The translations under genes were made by a program, and so were the position numbers. Below the pieces are notes generated by a model. It was not told the DNA's origin and ran no database searches. It saw only the letters and a list, made by a program, of their open reading frames with translations. From positions 1 through 8,741 of the forward strand of contig CAZFIO010000091.1 in assembly GCA_964519585.1 (NCBI GenBank): a stretch of 8,741 nt of DNA, in the 5' to 3' direction. This document shows, piece after piece, positions 1 through 5,845 of the stretch (the first letter of the stretch is position 1; each line of letters begins with the position of its first letter). Source of the stretch: CAZFIO01 sp964519585. GTDB lineage: Bacteria; Bacillota; Clostridia; Tissierellales; Tissierellaceae.

Positions 1-1092
1 TTGCTTGACTATACAGTAGTTTATCCAACCATGTCACAAAGACAGGTAGATGAGACCAAAAAAACTCTTAAGGCTTTAATTGATAAATATGGGGTAGAAA
101 TCATTGCCATAGGAAATGGAACTGCATCTAGGGAAACAGAGGCAGTAGTAGCGGAAACCCTAAGGGAAATTGAAAAGCAGGTCTACTATATAATAGTAAA
201 TGAAGCGGGAGCATCCATATATTCCGCCTCTGATGTTGGAGTAAAAGAATTTCCTAAGCTGGATGTAACCATAAGGGGAGCCATATCTATAGGAAGAAGG
301 CTACAGGATCCCTTGGCAGAGTTAGTAAAAATTGAACCAAAACACATAGGAGTTGGCCAATACCAGCATGATTTAAACCAAGGCAAATTAAGTGAGACTC
401 TTAAGGGTGTAGTTGAAGATTCTGTAAATAGGGTAGGGGTTGATTTAAATACTGCAAGTCCATCCCTACTATCCTATGTGGCAGGGATTTCCACAAGAGT
501 AGCAAATAGCCTGGTAAGTCATAGGGAAGAACTAGGAAAATTTAAGACTAGGAAGGAATTATTGAAGGTAAAGGGCCTAGGACCCAAGACCTTTGAGCAA
601 TGTGCTGGTTTCTTAAGAATTCCAGGAGGGGAAAACCCATTGGATAACACTGGAGTCCATCCTGAATCCTACGATATAGCCAACTCTATAATCCAAATGG
701 ACTATAGGAATATTGAAGTAGATGAACTAGCTGAAAAACTTCAAGTTGGTAAACCTACCTTAGTTGATATAATAAGAGAATTAGAAAAACCAGGAAGAGA
801 CCCAAGGGATGAGATGCCAAAGCCAATCTTAAGAAGTGATGTTTTATCCTTAGAAGACTTAAAGGTTGATATGGTATTGAAGGGGACTATAAGAAATGTG
901 GTGGACTTTGGAGCCTTTGTTGATATAGGTGTCAAGGAAGATGGTCTAGTTCACATATCTCAATTATCAAATAAGTTTGTAAAACACCCTAAGGATGTGG
1001 TTAAGGTAGGGGATATAGTGGATGTAAAGATTATAGATATAGATATGAATAAGGGAAGAATAGCTTTAAGCATGAAGGATTTGGAAGGGTAA
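1..1092 (+). CDS. tex: Tex family RNA-binding transcription accessory protein (3' part; 5' end outside window)
   Basis: Tex is a cytoplasmic nucleic-acid-binding protein involved in transcription and RNA metabolism. Only the last 363 residues of a protein normally about 700-780 residues long are here. The TTG at base 1 is therefore an internal Leu codon, not a start. Seen in order: the YqgF/RNase H-like domain (about residues 1-125, with IGNGTASRET at 37-46 and a VNEAGASIYSAS stretch at 66-77); the helix-hairpin-helix region (about 145-205, with VDLNTAS and KVKGLGPKTFEQ); a linking helical part; and a C-terminal S1 RNA-binding domain (about 289-360, with GTIRNVVDFGAFVDIGV and DGLVHISQLS). The order matches Tex, and the ending just after the S1 domain (LSMKDLEG) is typical. 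Reading is uninterrupted. No terminator separates it from the short ORF downstream; a REP-like palindrome starts right after the stop. Confidence 0.96.
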   Translation: MLDYTVVYPTMSQRQVDETKKTLKALIDKYGVEIIAIGNGTASRETEAVVAETLREIEKQVYYIIVNEAGASIYSASDVGVKEFPKLDVTIRGAISIGRRLQDPLAELVKIEPKHIGVGQYQHDLNQGKLSETLKGVVEDSVNRVGVDLNTASPSLLSYVAGISTRVANSLVSHREELGKFKTRKELLKVKGLGPKTFEQCAGFLRIPGGENPLDNTGVHPESYDIANSIIQMDYRNIEVDELAEKLQVGKPTLVDIIRELEKPGRDPRDEMPKPILRSDVLSLEDLKVDMVLKGTIRNVVDFGAFVDIGVKEDGLVHISQLSNKFVKHPKDVVKVGDIVDVKIIDIDMNKGRIALSMKDLEG

Positions 1093-1093
1093 G

Positions 1094-1118
1094 TGCGTTG
1101 GGGACGGTCCTTGGCGCA
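1094..1118. repeat. REP-like imperfect palindrome with GGGGACGGTCC core
   Basis: The 25-nt segment reads as nested complementary blocks: outer arms TGCG (1094-1097) and CGCA (1115-1118), identical TTGG internal-loop segments on both sides, inner arms GGA/TCC and a CGG loop. The GGGGACGG core inside short inverted ends resembles the GGGGACGGTTC-type palindromes scattered through clostridial genomes and sometimes associated with REP-associated (Y1) transposases; that resemblance is from memory. It begins two bases after the tex stop. No transposase is in the window, and there is no T-run, so it is not a standard terminator. Confidence 0.5.
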
Positions 1119-1176
1119 TTTTTGGATATTGGTTGTAGGAATTGATGAGGATATTGTAATAAAGAAGTATATCAAA

Positions 1177-1380
1177 ATGTTTATAGGCGTGTTAATAATT
1201 TATTTTATCTTATTTTTTATCTTTTTAACATTCTTTCAAGATAGTCGAGATTCATTTATAGAGGCGTTTAGTTTTACAATACTATGTTTATTTAGTTATT
1301 TAATTGTACTTACTCATTATCTTATAGAGCTAACTAAAAGGTATAATTCACAGGTTGATAAGTCAGATAAAAACGATTAA
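1177..1380 (+). CDS. Small hypothetical membrane protein, two predicted helices
   Basis: No family is recognised. From ATG 1177 the product is 67 residues: a first hydrophobic segment (MFIGVLIIYFILFFIFLTFF, residues 1-20), a short polar stretch with acidic and basic residues (QDSRDSFIEA), a second hydrophobic segment (about 31-49), and a charged polar tail. The likely topology is a two-helix hairpin with a short tail. The frame is open upstream to GTG 1093, which directly follows the tex stop, but those 28 codons are largely made of the REP-like palindrome and look non-native. I therefore prefer ATG 1177, which has only a weak purine-rich SD (AAAGAAG, 9-nt gap). A coupled GTG start at 1093 behind GGAAGGG cannot be excluded. 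It could also be a non-coding remnant. The stop is followed by about 50 bases before the next promoter. Confidence 0.42.
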   Translation: MFIGVLIIYFILFFIFLTFFQDSRDSFIEAFSFTILCLFSYLIVLTHYLIELTKRYNSQVDKSDKND

Positions 1381-1432
1381 ACTTTTGTATGGAATATACT
1401 GGGCAAGACACAGGTGTTGAACAAAGTTATTC

Positions 1433-1461
1433 TTGACAAAAGATAAACTAACTTATATAAT
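1433..1461 (+). promoter_or_regulatory. Perfect-consensus sigma-A promoter for the riboswitch-ribU transcript
   Basis: The -35 box TTGACA (1433-1438) and -10 box TATAAT (1456-1461) are both exact consensus and are separated by the optimal 17 bp. Transcription should start near 1467-1469, shortly before the FMN aptamer. A maximal-strength promoter fits a unit whose output is set by premature termination. Confidence 0.9.
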
Positions 1462-1480
1462 AAACTTAAATCAAATATAT

Positions 1481-1588
1481 ATCTTCAGGGGGAGGTGTAA
1501 ATCCTCACCGGCGGTAGAGCCCGCGAGCCTTATAGGTTGACTTGGTTAGATTCCAAGGCCGACAGTAAAAGTCTGGATGAAAGAAGAT
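1481..1588 (+). promoter_or_regulatory. FMN riboswitch (RFN element)
   Basis: The segment carries the conserved RFN blocks in order: TTCAGGGGGAGGTG at the 5' side, CTCACCGGCGGTA, AGCCCGCGAGC, GGCCGACAGTAAAAGTC and TGGATGAAAGA at the 3' side. The closing P1 helix is formed by ATCTT (1481-1485) and AAGAT (1584-1588). This aptamer binds flavin mononucleotide; in Firmicutes, ligand binding usually favours transcription termination of riboflavin biosynthesis or uptake genes. Here it is followed by an intrinsic terminator and by ribU, so high FMN should shut off riboflavin import. Confidence 0.96.
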
Positions 1589-1617
1589 GTAGTAGACTTA
1601 TATTTTTATGTCTATTT

Positions 1618-1646
1618 GCCCCCAGCTATATCTGGGGGCTTTATTT
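1618..1646 (+). terminator. Intrinsic terminator, expression platform of the FMN riboswitch
   Basis: An 8-bp perfect stem, GCCCCCAG (1618-1625) with CTGGGGGC (1632-1639), has a 6-nt loop and is followed by TTTATTTAT. It lies between the aptamer and the ribU start. A weaker helix, TAGAC (1593-1597) with GTCTA (1610-1614), sits between P1 and the terminator. I could not identify a convincing antiterminator by eye. Confidence 0.88.
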
Positions 1647-1677
1647 ATCCCTGAAGCAAGAAAATTGGAGGGATTTT

Positions 1678-2286
1678 ATGTTTACATTAAGTAGGGAAAC
1701 CTGGTCAACCAGGACTATGGTCAAGATTTCAGTATTGGGGGTAATTTCTTTTATCCTTATGTATTTTAAGTTTCCAGTAGCTTGGCTAGCGCCATCATTT
1801 TTAAAGATGGACATTTCAGATATTCCATCACTACTAGGTGCCTTTACCCTGGGACCCATAGCAGGAGTATTGATTCAGCTATTAAAAAACATCTTGAACC
1901 TAGTCTTCGAAGGTACCACAACTGCTGGTGTTGGAGAAGCTGCCAACTTTATTTCAGGGGCGATCTTTGCCTATATTGCAGGATGGATATATTTTAAAGA
2001 AAAGAACTTTAAAAATGCTATTATAGGGATGGCAGTAGGAATTGTAGTAATGACTGCTGTAATTTCAGTAGCAAACTACTTCTTTATCTTTCCCATATAT
2101 TCTAAATTTTTAGGACTACCAATGGAAACTATAGTTAAACTTGGGACTGCAGTTACTAAAAAGGTAGTGGACTTAAAAAGCTTGATTATATTTACAGTTG
2201 TTCCCTTTAATTTAGCCAAGGGTCTACTGACTGCAATAATAACCACTCTTATATATAAAAGAGTATCACATATACTTCATAAATAA
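1678..2286 (+). CDS. ribU: Riboflavin ECF transporter substrate-binding (S) component RibU
   Basis: RibU is the membrane S component of an energy-coupling-factor transporter and captures riboflavin for import. It works with the shared EcfA/EcfA'/EcfT module, which is not in this window. The 202-residue product has the usual length and about six hydrophobic segments. It shows RibU-like signatures: FPVAWLAPSFLKMDISDIP (32-50), LLGAFTLGPIAGVLIQLLKN (52-71), and the GTTTAGVGEAANFISG loop (79-94). The start is ATG 1678, behind GGAGGG with a 5-nt gap. The frame is open back to TTG 1537, but that stretch is the riboswitch and terminator and is rejected. Position behind an FMN riboswitch independently supports the riboflavin assignment. 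It is a single-gene unit, with its own promoter at 1433 and a terminator at 2294. Confidence 0.95.
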   Translation: MFTLSRETWSTRTMVKISVLGVISFILMYFKFPVAWLAPSFLKMDISDIPSLLGAFTLGPIAGVLIQLLKNILNLVFEGTTTAGVGEAANFISGAIFAYIAGWIYFKEKNFKNAIIGMAVGIVVMTAVISVANYFFIFPIYSKFLGLPMETIVKLGTAVTKKVVDLKSLIIFTVVPFNLAKGLLTAIITTLIYKRVSHILHK

Positions 2287-2293
2287 TAGAAAC

Positions 2294-2334
2294 AGGGCAA
2301 AAGCTTTCTTTACAAGTCTTTTGCCCTTTCTTTA
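2294..2334 (+). terminator. Intrinsic terminator after ribU
   Basis: A 10-bp perfect stem, AGGGCAAAAG (2294-2303) with CTTTTGCCCT (2318-2327), has a 14-nt loop and is followed by TTCTTTAT. It starts eight bases after the ribU stop and closes the riboflavin-uptake unit. Confidence 0.9.
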
Positions 2335-2463
2335 TAAGTAGTAAGGTTCTAGAAGATTTTATTGCAGAAGAAAGGACTGATTAATACCAAAGGTTTCCAA
2401 GAAAACTCCCTTTAATCTAAGGGTGGGTGTTTTTACTATAGAAACTAGTTATCTTAGGGCCTT
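2335..2463. other. Intergenic stretch without a recognised gene, one hairpin
   Basis: No ORF with an SD is visible in this part. The only structure seen is a hairpin, CCCTT (2408-2412) with AAGGG (2419-2423), followed after GGGTG-like bases by TTTTT (2430-2434). An outer AAAAC/GTTTT pairing is also possible. It could be a weak backup terminator or a remnant; I see no function for the rest. Confidence 0.4.
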
Positions 2464-2497
2464 TTGATTTGGATTTTATTATAATATATGGTAATAT
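2464..2497 (+). promoter_or_regulatory. Probable promoter of the ABC-F leader transcript
   Basis: This is an AT-rich region with two possible hexamer pairs: TTGATT (2464-2469) with TATGGT (2487-2492), or TTGGAT (2469-2474) with TAATAT (2492-2497), both with 17-bp spacing. A perfect TATAAT at 2480-2485 lacks a matching -35. Any of these would start transcription just before the leader-peptide SD at about 2513. The exact start needs mapping. Confidence 0.45.
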
Positions 2498-2527
2498 ATA
2501 AATAAGAATATGAGAGAGGGTGTATCA

Positions 2528-2551
2528 ATGAAAATATTTCTTGCTAAATAA
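2528..2551 (+). CDS. Putative leader peptide MKIFLAK upstream of the ABC-F gene
   Basis: ATG 2528 opens a 7-codon ORF ending in TAA immediately followed by TGA. It is preceded by a purine-rich SD (GAGAGAGGG, 2512-2520) at a 7-nt gap, a better initiation region than several of the full-length genes here. It lies between the probable promoter and an intrinsic terminator that precedes an antibiotic-resistance-type ABC-F gene. Short translated leaders whose ribosome stalling opens a downstream terminator are known for such genes (for example vmlR, vga and lmo0919-type ABC-Fs). The peptide is too short for family assignment; its role is inferred from position and SD. Confidence 0.6.
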   Translation: MKIFLAK

Positions 2552-2563
2552 TGAATTAAATAA

Positions 2564-2602
2564 GCACAACTATTATTAAAGGAAGCAGTTTTTTTGTTGT
2601 GC
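2564..2602 (+). promoter_or_regulatory. Leader hairpin GCACAAC/GTTGTGC just after the leader peptide
   Basis: A 7-bp perfect stem (2564-2570 with 2596-2602) encloses a 25-nt loop that ends in seven T residues. The arms can be extended by a few A/T pairs. It begins 12 bases past the leader TAA, so ribosomes on or leaving the leader ORF would influence its folding. It lacks a proper downstream T-run and is unlikely to terminate by itself. Confidence 0.5.
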
Positions 2603-2626
2603 AATTTTAGCGGGAAATCTCATATT

Positions 2627-2703
2627 ATCTTATTAAGACATTCATCAGTCTTAGAGAATATTAGTATATATAAGTGGTCTTATGAATAAGATTTATGCAT
2701 CTT
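2627..2703 (+). promoter_or_regulatory. Competing stem-loops of the ABC-F leader RNA
   Basis: Several exclusive pairings are visible by hand. TAAGAC (2634-2639) can pair with GTCTTA at 2648-2653 or at 2677-2682. A longer helix pairs ATCTTATT+AAGAC (2627-2639) with GTCTT+AATAAGAT (2677-2681 and 2685-2692), 13 bp with a 3-nt bulge. AAGAT (2688-2692) can instead pair with ATCTT (2699-2703). TCAGTCTTA (2645-2653) can also pair imperfectly with TAAGTTGA (2704-2711), which is the 5' arm of the terminator, making it a candidate antiterminator. No energies were computed. Confidence 0.45.
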
Positions 2704-2706
2704 TAA

Positions 2707-2736
2707 GTTGAGGGTTTCTATCCTCAATTTTTTTTA
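2707..2736 (+). terminator. Intrinsic terminator (attenuator) directly upstream of the ABC-F gene
   Basis: The stem TTGAGG (2708-2713) with CCTCAA (2722-2727) has an 8-nt loop and is followed by eight T residues (2728-2735). It ends 75 bases before the ABC-F start and downstream of the likely promoter, so it would stop basal transcription before the gene. This is the arrangement expected of an attenuator rather than of a 3' terminator, as no gene ends here. Confidence 0.82.
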
Positions 2737-2810
2737 TCGGGATATCCCTGCTGATAAAAGAAAGGGTAGATGGACCTATATCCCTACCTGGATGAAGGGA
2801 GAATTAATAT

Positions 2811-4286
2811 ATGGCATTGATAGATATAAGAAATGTAACATTTGAACATATAGGAGGACTAGAACCAATATTTGAGGATTTAAGCTTACAGTTGGACACT
2901 GGTTGGAAGCTAGGTTTTATTGGACGAAATGGTTATGGAAAGACTACTTTTTTAAATTTGCTAGTAGATGAATATTCTTATAGGGGTAGTATTATGAAAC
3001 CTGTCCCTATGGCCTACTTTCCCTTTAAGATAGAAAATTATAATCTTAAAAGCCTAGAACTTTTAGAAAGATTAGAGCCTAATCTTGAATTATGGAAGCT
3101 TGAGAGGGAGTTAAACTTATTGGATGTAGAGGAAGGAATTCTTTATAGATTATTTTCTAGCCTAAGTGGTGGGGAGCAAACTAAGATATTACTTGCCTTG
3201 TTATTTGCAGTTGAGGAAAGGTTTCTATTGATAGATGAACCTACCAATCACTTGGATAACCATGGGAGGGAGCTAGTAGCAAAATACCTAAATGAAAAAA
3301 AAGGATTTATACTAGTGTCTCATGATAGAGATTTCATAAATAGCATAGTAGACCATATACTTACCATAGAAAAAAACAATATAGTTTTGCAGAAAGGTGA
3401 TTATGATAGCTGGGAGAGAAATAAAAATTTGGAAGACCAATACGAATTAGATAGGAATCAGAAACTTAGAAAAGAAATCAGAAGATTAAAAGAATCTGCA
3501 AGGGAAAAAACTATCTGGTCCCACAAGGTAGAAGCAAGTAAAATTGGATCGGGGCCTGTAGATAAGGGCTATATTGGTCATATGGCTGCCAAAATGATGA
3601 AACGCTCTAAAGCCATAGAAAAAAGATATGAAAGGGTTGTAGAAGAAAGGGAAAAACTATTAAAGAATATAGAAACAATCGAGAATCTGCAGATAAATTC
3701 ATTGGATTATCATAGAAAACAATATATTATAGGAGAAGATTTTACAATTGCCTATGACAGGGATAATATTTTTCACCCCATAGATTTTATCGTGGAAAAG
3801 GGAGACTGTCTGGTACTTAAGGGCAATAACGGCAGCGGAAAATCCAGCATAATAAAGGCTGTTTTAGGTGAAGATTTGCCTTGGAAGGGTAGGCTTGAAA
3901 TTGCCAAGGGACTTACCACGTCTTATCTTCCACAAAAGTTTCATTATATTAAAGGGTCTATTAATGACTTTGTAAGTAAAGAAAATCTAGATAAAACTAA
4001 ATTTCTTACCTTATTAAGGAAACTAGGGTTTTCTAGAAATCAATTTGAAATCCCTATTGAAAATTTCAGCATGGGACAAAAGAAAAAGATATTTTTGGCA
4101 AGGTCTATATGTGAAGAAGCTCATTTATTTATATGGGATGAGCCACTTAATTATATAGATGTAATATCAAGGATACAAATTGAAAATATGATTTTAGAGT
4201 ACTCACCAACTATGATCATAGTTGAACATGACAGAAGATTTATTGATAAGGTAGCTACAGATATTATAGAACTAGTAAGGTATTGA
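2811..4286 (+). CDS. ABC-F ribosome-protection ATPase, Lsa/Vga/CplR-like
   Basis: A soluble tandem-ATPase ABC-F protein without membrane segments. Related antibiotic-resistance ABC-Fs bind the ribosomal E site and displace lincosamides, streptogramin A and pleuromutilins. The 491-residue product has domain 1 with Walker A GRNGYGKT (38-45), signature LSGGEQ (118-123), Walker B LLIDEPTNHLD (139-149, catalytic Glu 143) and SHDRDF (170-175). A long charged linker follows (about 205-300) containing GPVDKGYIGHMAAKMMKRSK (248-267), typical of the Lsa/Vga group. Domain 2 has GNNGSGKS (338-345), degenerate signature FSMGQ (419-423), Walker B FIWDEP (440-445, Glu 444) and EHDRRF. Length matches Lsa (about 490-500). 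Both catalytic Glu are present, so it looks active. ATG 2811 follows AGGGAG at about 9 nt. Expression is probably controlled by the upstream attenuator. Which drugs it protects against, and the exact subfamily, cannot be told from sequence alone. Confidence 0.93.
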   Translation: MALIDIRNVTFEHIGGLEPIFEDLSLQLDTGWKLGFIGRNGYGKTTFLNLLVDEYSYRGSIMKPVPMAYFPFKIENYNLKSLELLERLEPNLELWKLERELNLLDVEEGILYRLFSSLSGGEQTKILLALLFAVEERFLLIDEPTNHLDNHGRELVAKYLNEKKGFILVSHDRDFINSIVDHILTIEKNNIVLQKGDYDSWERNKNLEDQYELDRNQKLRKEIRRLKESAREKTIWSHKVEASKIGSGPVDKGYIGHMAAKMMKRSKAIEKRYERVVEEREKLLKNIETIENLQINSLDYHRKQYIIGEDFTIAYDRDNIFHPIDFIVEKGDCLVLKGNNGSGKSSIIKAVLGEDLPWKGRLEIAKGLTTSYLPQKFHYIKGSINDFVSKENLDKTKFLTLLRKLGFSRNQFEIPIENFSMGQKKKIFLARSICEEAHLFIWDEPLNYIDVISRIQIENMILEYSPTMIIVEHDRRFIDKVATDIIELVRY

Positions 4287-4289
4287 AAG

Positions 4290-4325
4290 ATAGTAGATAT
4301 ACTCTGTCAATAGTAGATATACTCT
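4290..4325. repeat. Two-copy direct repeat, ATAGTAGATATACTCT
   Basis: The 16-nt unit occurs at 4290-4305 and 4310-4325 with no mismatch, a period of 20 bases. Each copy contains TATACT, which resembles a -10 box. It sits just after the ABC-F stop and before the VanZ-like gene. It may be a binding site array, tandem promoter-like sequence, or a simple duplication. No terminator is seen between the two genes. A further 7-bp inverted repeat (ATATTTA 4350-4356, TAAATAT 4368-4374) lies downstream. Confidence 0.75.
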
Positions 4326-4431
4326 AGAATATTCAAGGCAACTATGATAATATTTAATCAATCTAGCTAAATATATGAGATAAATATGCAATAATATGGA
4401 CAAGATTTTCAAGCAGGAAGGGGAAGATACT

Positions 4432-5832
4432 TTGACAATCAGAGATATAGTGGGAATTATTAGGATGAGGTTCTATCTTGGGCTAGTGGTTGTTGCTGGT
4501 CTAGCTACAATACTAGCCATAGGATATTTTTTTATATATAGGAAGGTCTTTGGTGGTAAAAGAAAGTTTACACTGAAGGAGATAATTCTAGGATTTGCCC
4601 TTGTAGGGTATATTACTATGGTTCTAGGGGTTACCCTCATGGGCAGGGGAGACCACTTTAAGGGTGCGGTAAATTTTCACTTCTTCAGCTCCTATAGGGA
4701 CGCTTGGAACTCCTTTGGGCTTATGGCATGGCAACAGCTGATTTTAAATATTCTTATGTTTCTACCTCTAGGTATACTATTACCTCTAATAAATCCAAAG
4801 TTTCAAAGATTAAAAAACACCATGACCATAGCCTTAGCTCTTACAATCTTTATTGAACTTGTACAACTTATAAGTGGACGTGGAGTCTTTGAATTAGATG
4901 ATATGGTTAATAACTTTTTGGGTGCCTTAATAGGCTATGGGATTGTCATGTCAATACTTGCAATCCTTAATAAAAAGGAAAGATTATCCATAAGGATACT
5001 AAAGTATCTATCTCCACTTATTATTTCCATAGGCATATTTGCAAGCATTTTTATCCTTTATCAGGCAAAGGAATTTGGGAATATAAATATTGCCCACTCC
5101 TATAGATTAGATATGAAAAATATAGATGTGAAGATGGATGGGGACTTAAATCTAGAAGAACCAAAGGTTCCCATATATAAAGCACCTACATATGACAAGG
5201 TAACAGGTAAAAAATTTGCTATAGAATTCTTCCATAACCTTGGTTTAGATACTGGGAACTTAGATATAAGCCAATACAGCAAGTCAGGAGTTTACTGGTT
5301 AAGAGGTGATCCCAGCTACAATATATGGTTGAATTATGACGATGGTAGCTATTCCTTTGGAGACTTCTCCTCCTTTGACAAGGGGGTAGAAGTTGTATCC
5401 AGTGATAAGGCGAATTTAGTTAAAGAACTTGGAAACTTCAATATAGATATACCATCTGAGGCAGCCTTTAGCCAAATTGAAAATGGCAAGTATAGTTTTG
5501 ACCTAGAAAGACAAATAGAAGGGGATAAACTATGGGAAGGATTTATTTCCTGTGGCTATTATAATGACGGTACAATTAAGGATATCTCAAATTATTTAAT
5601 TACCTACACCAAGGTAAGGGATATAGCTTTAAAAAGTGAAAAGGATGCCTATGATGATTTTATGAAGGGGAAGTTTTCCTATTATAACTTTTCTAAAGAT
5701 ATAGGTGAAATTCTTATAAAAGATATAAATTTAGATTACTATTTAGATACCAAGGGATACTATCAGCCAGTGTATATATTTTCCTGCCTAATAGATGGGG
5801 AAAAACATAATATTGTAATTCCAGCCCTATAA
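4432..5832 (+). CDS. VanZ family membrane protein with extracytoplasmic C-terminal domain
   Basis: VanZ-like proteins are polytopic membrane proteins; VanZ of enterococcal vanA clusters gives low-level teicoplanin resistance, while most relatives have no known role. The VanZ core is visible as NILMFLPLGILLPL (106-119), FIELVQLISGRGVFELDD (140-157) and NNFLGALIGYG (160-170), with the family's Glu, Asp-Asp and Asn conserved. Six hydrophobic segments lie at about 12-35, 49-70, 101-121, 130-150, 158-180 and 191-212. Residues 220-466 form a polar domain, probably outside the cell, ending in a PVYIFSCLIDGEKHNIVIPAL-type strand pattern (446-466). It is much longer than a plain VanZ protein (about 150-200 residues). 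I chose TTG 4432 because AGGAAGGGGA sits 7 nt upstream; the in-frame ATG 4396 has no SD and would add 12 polar residues. It lies 145 bases after the ABC-F stop with no terminator between, so co-expression is possible. Confidence 0.85.
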   Translation: MTIRDIVGIIRMRFYLGLVVVAGLATILAIGYFFIYRKVFGGKRKFTLKEIILGFALVGYITMVLGVTLMGRGDHFKGAVNFHFFSSYRDAWNSFGLMAWQQLILNILMFLPLGILLPLINPKFQRLKNTMTIALALTIFIELVQLISGRGVFELDDMVNNFLGALIGYGIVMSILAILNKKERLSIRILKYLSPLIISIGIFASIFILYQAKEFGNINIAHSYRLDMKNIDVKMDGDLNLEEPKVPIYKAPTYDKVTGKKFAIEFFHNLGLDTGNLDISQYSKSGVYWLRGDPSYNIWLNYDDGSYSFGDFSSFDKGVEVVSSDKANLVKELGNFNIDIPSEAAFSQIENGKYSFDLERQIEGDKLWEGFISCGYYNDGTIKDISNYLITYTKVRDIALKSEKDAYDDFMKGKFSYYNFSKDIGEILIKDINLDYYLDTKGYYQPVYIFSCLIDGEKHNIVIPAL

Positions 5833-5845
5833 TAGGTCTAGCCAG

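Noticed and set aside
1..3. TTG at base 1 as a gene start
   Set aside because: The protein begins in the middle of the Tex YqgF-like domain; the real start lies upstream of the window.
186..1175. Minus-strand ORFs at 186-386, 741-935 and 960-1175
   Set aside because: They lie opposite the well-conserved tex coding sequence (the last extends into the small downstream ORF), have no SD or recognised domain, and are frame shadows.
1537..1677. Upstream extension of ribU to TTG 1537
   Set aside because: This part is the FMN riboswitch and its terminator; the ATG at 1678 has a proper SD and gives a standard RibU length.
1641..1997. ORFs overlapping ribU (1641-1859 minus, 1782-1997 plus)
   Set aside because: Out-of-frame shadows of ribU, with compositions unlike natural proteins.
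2403..2434. Second terminator or T-box-like element upstream of the ABC-F leader
   Set aside because: The 5-bp hairpin followed by a broken T-run is weak, and no T-box or other known riboswitch signature is seen.
2739..2788. Small palindromes GGGATATCCC (2739-2748) and GGTAG/CTACC (2765-2769, 2784-2788) as an RBS-masking structure
   Set aside because: Neither covers the AGGGAG SD at about 2796-2801, so they do not explain translational control.
4290..4325. CRISPR-like repeat
   Set aside because: Only two copies with a 4-nt gap and no spacer-sized intervals or cas genes.
4396..4431. ATG 4396 as start of the VanZ-like gene
   Set aside because: No SD upstream; TTG 4432 has a strong AGGAAGGGGA SD at 7 nt. 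The choice is likely but not certain.
5100..5282. Minus-strand ORF inside the VanZ-like gene
   Set aside because: No SD or domain; it is antisense to the intact coding frame.
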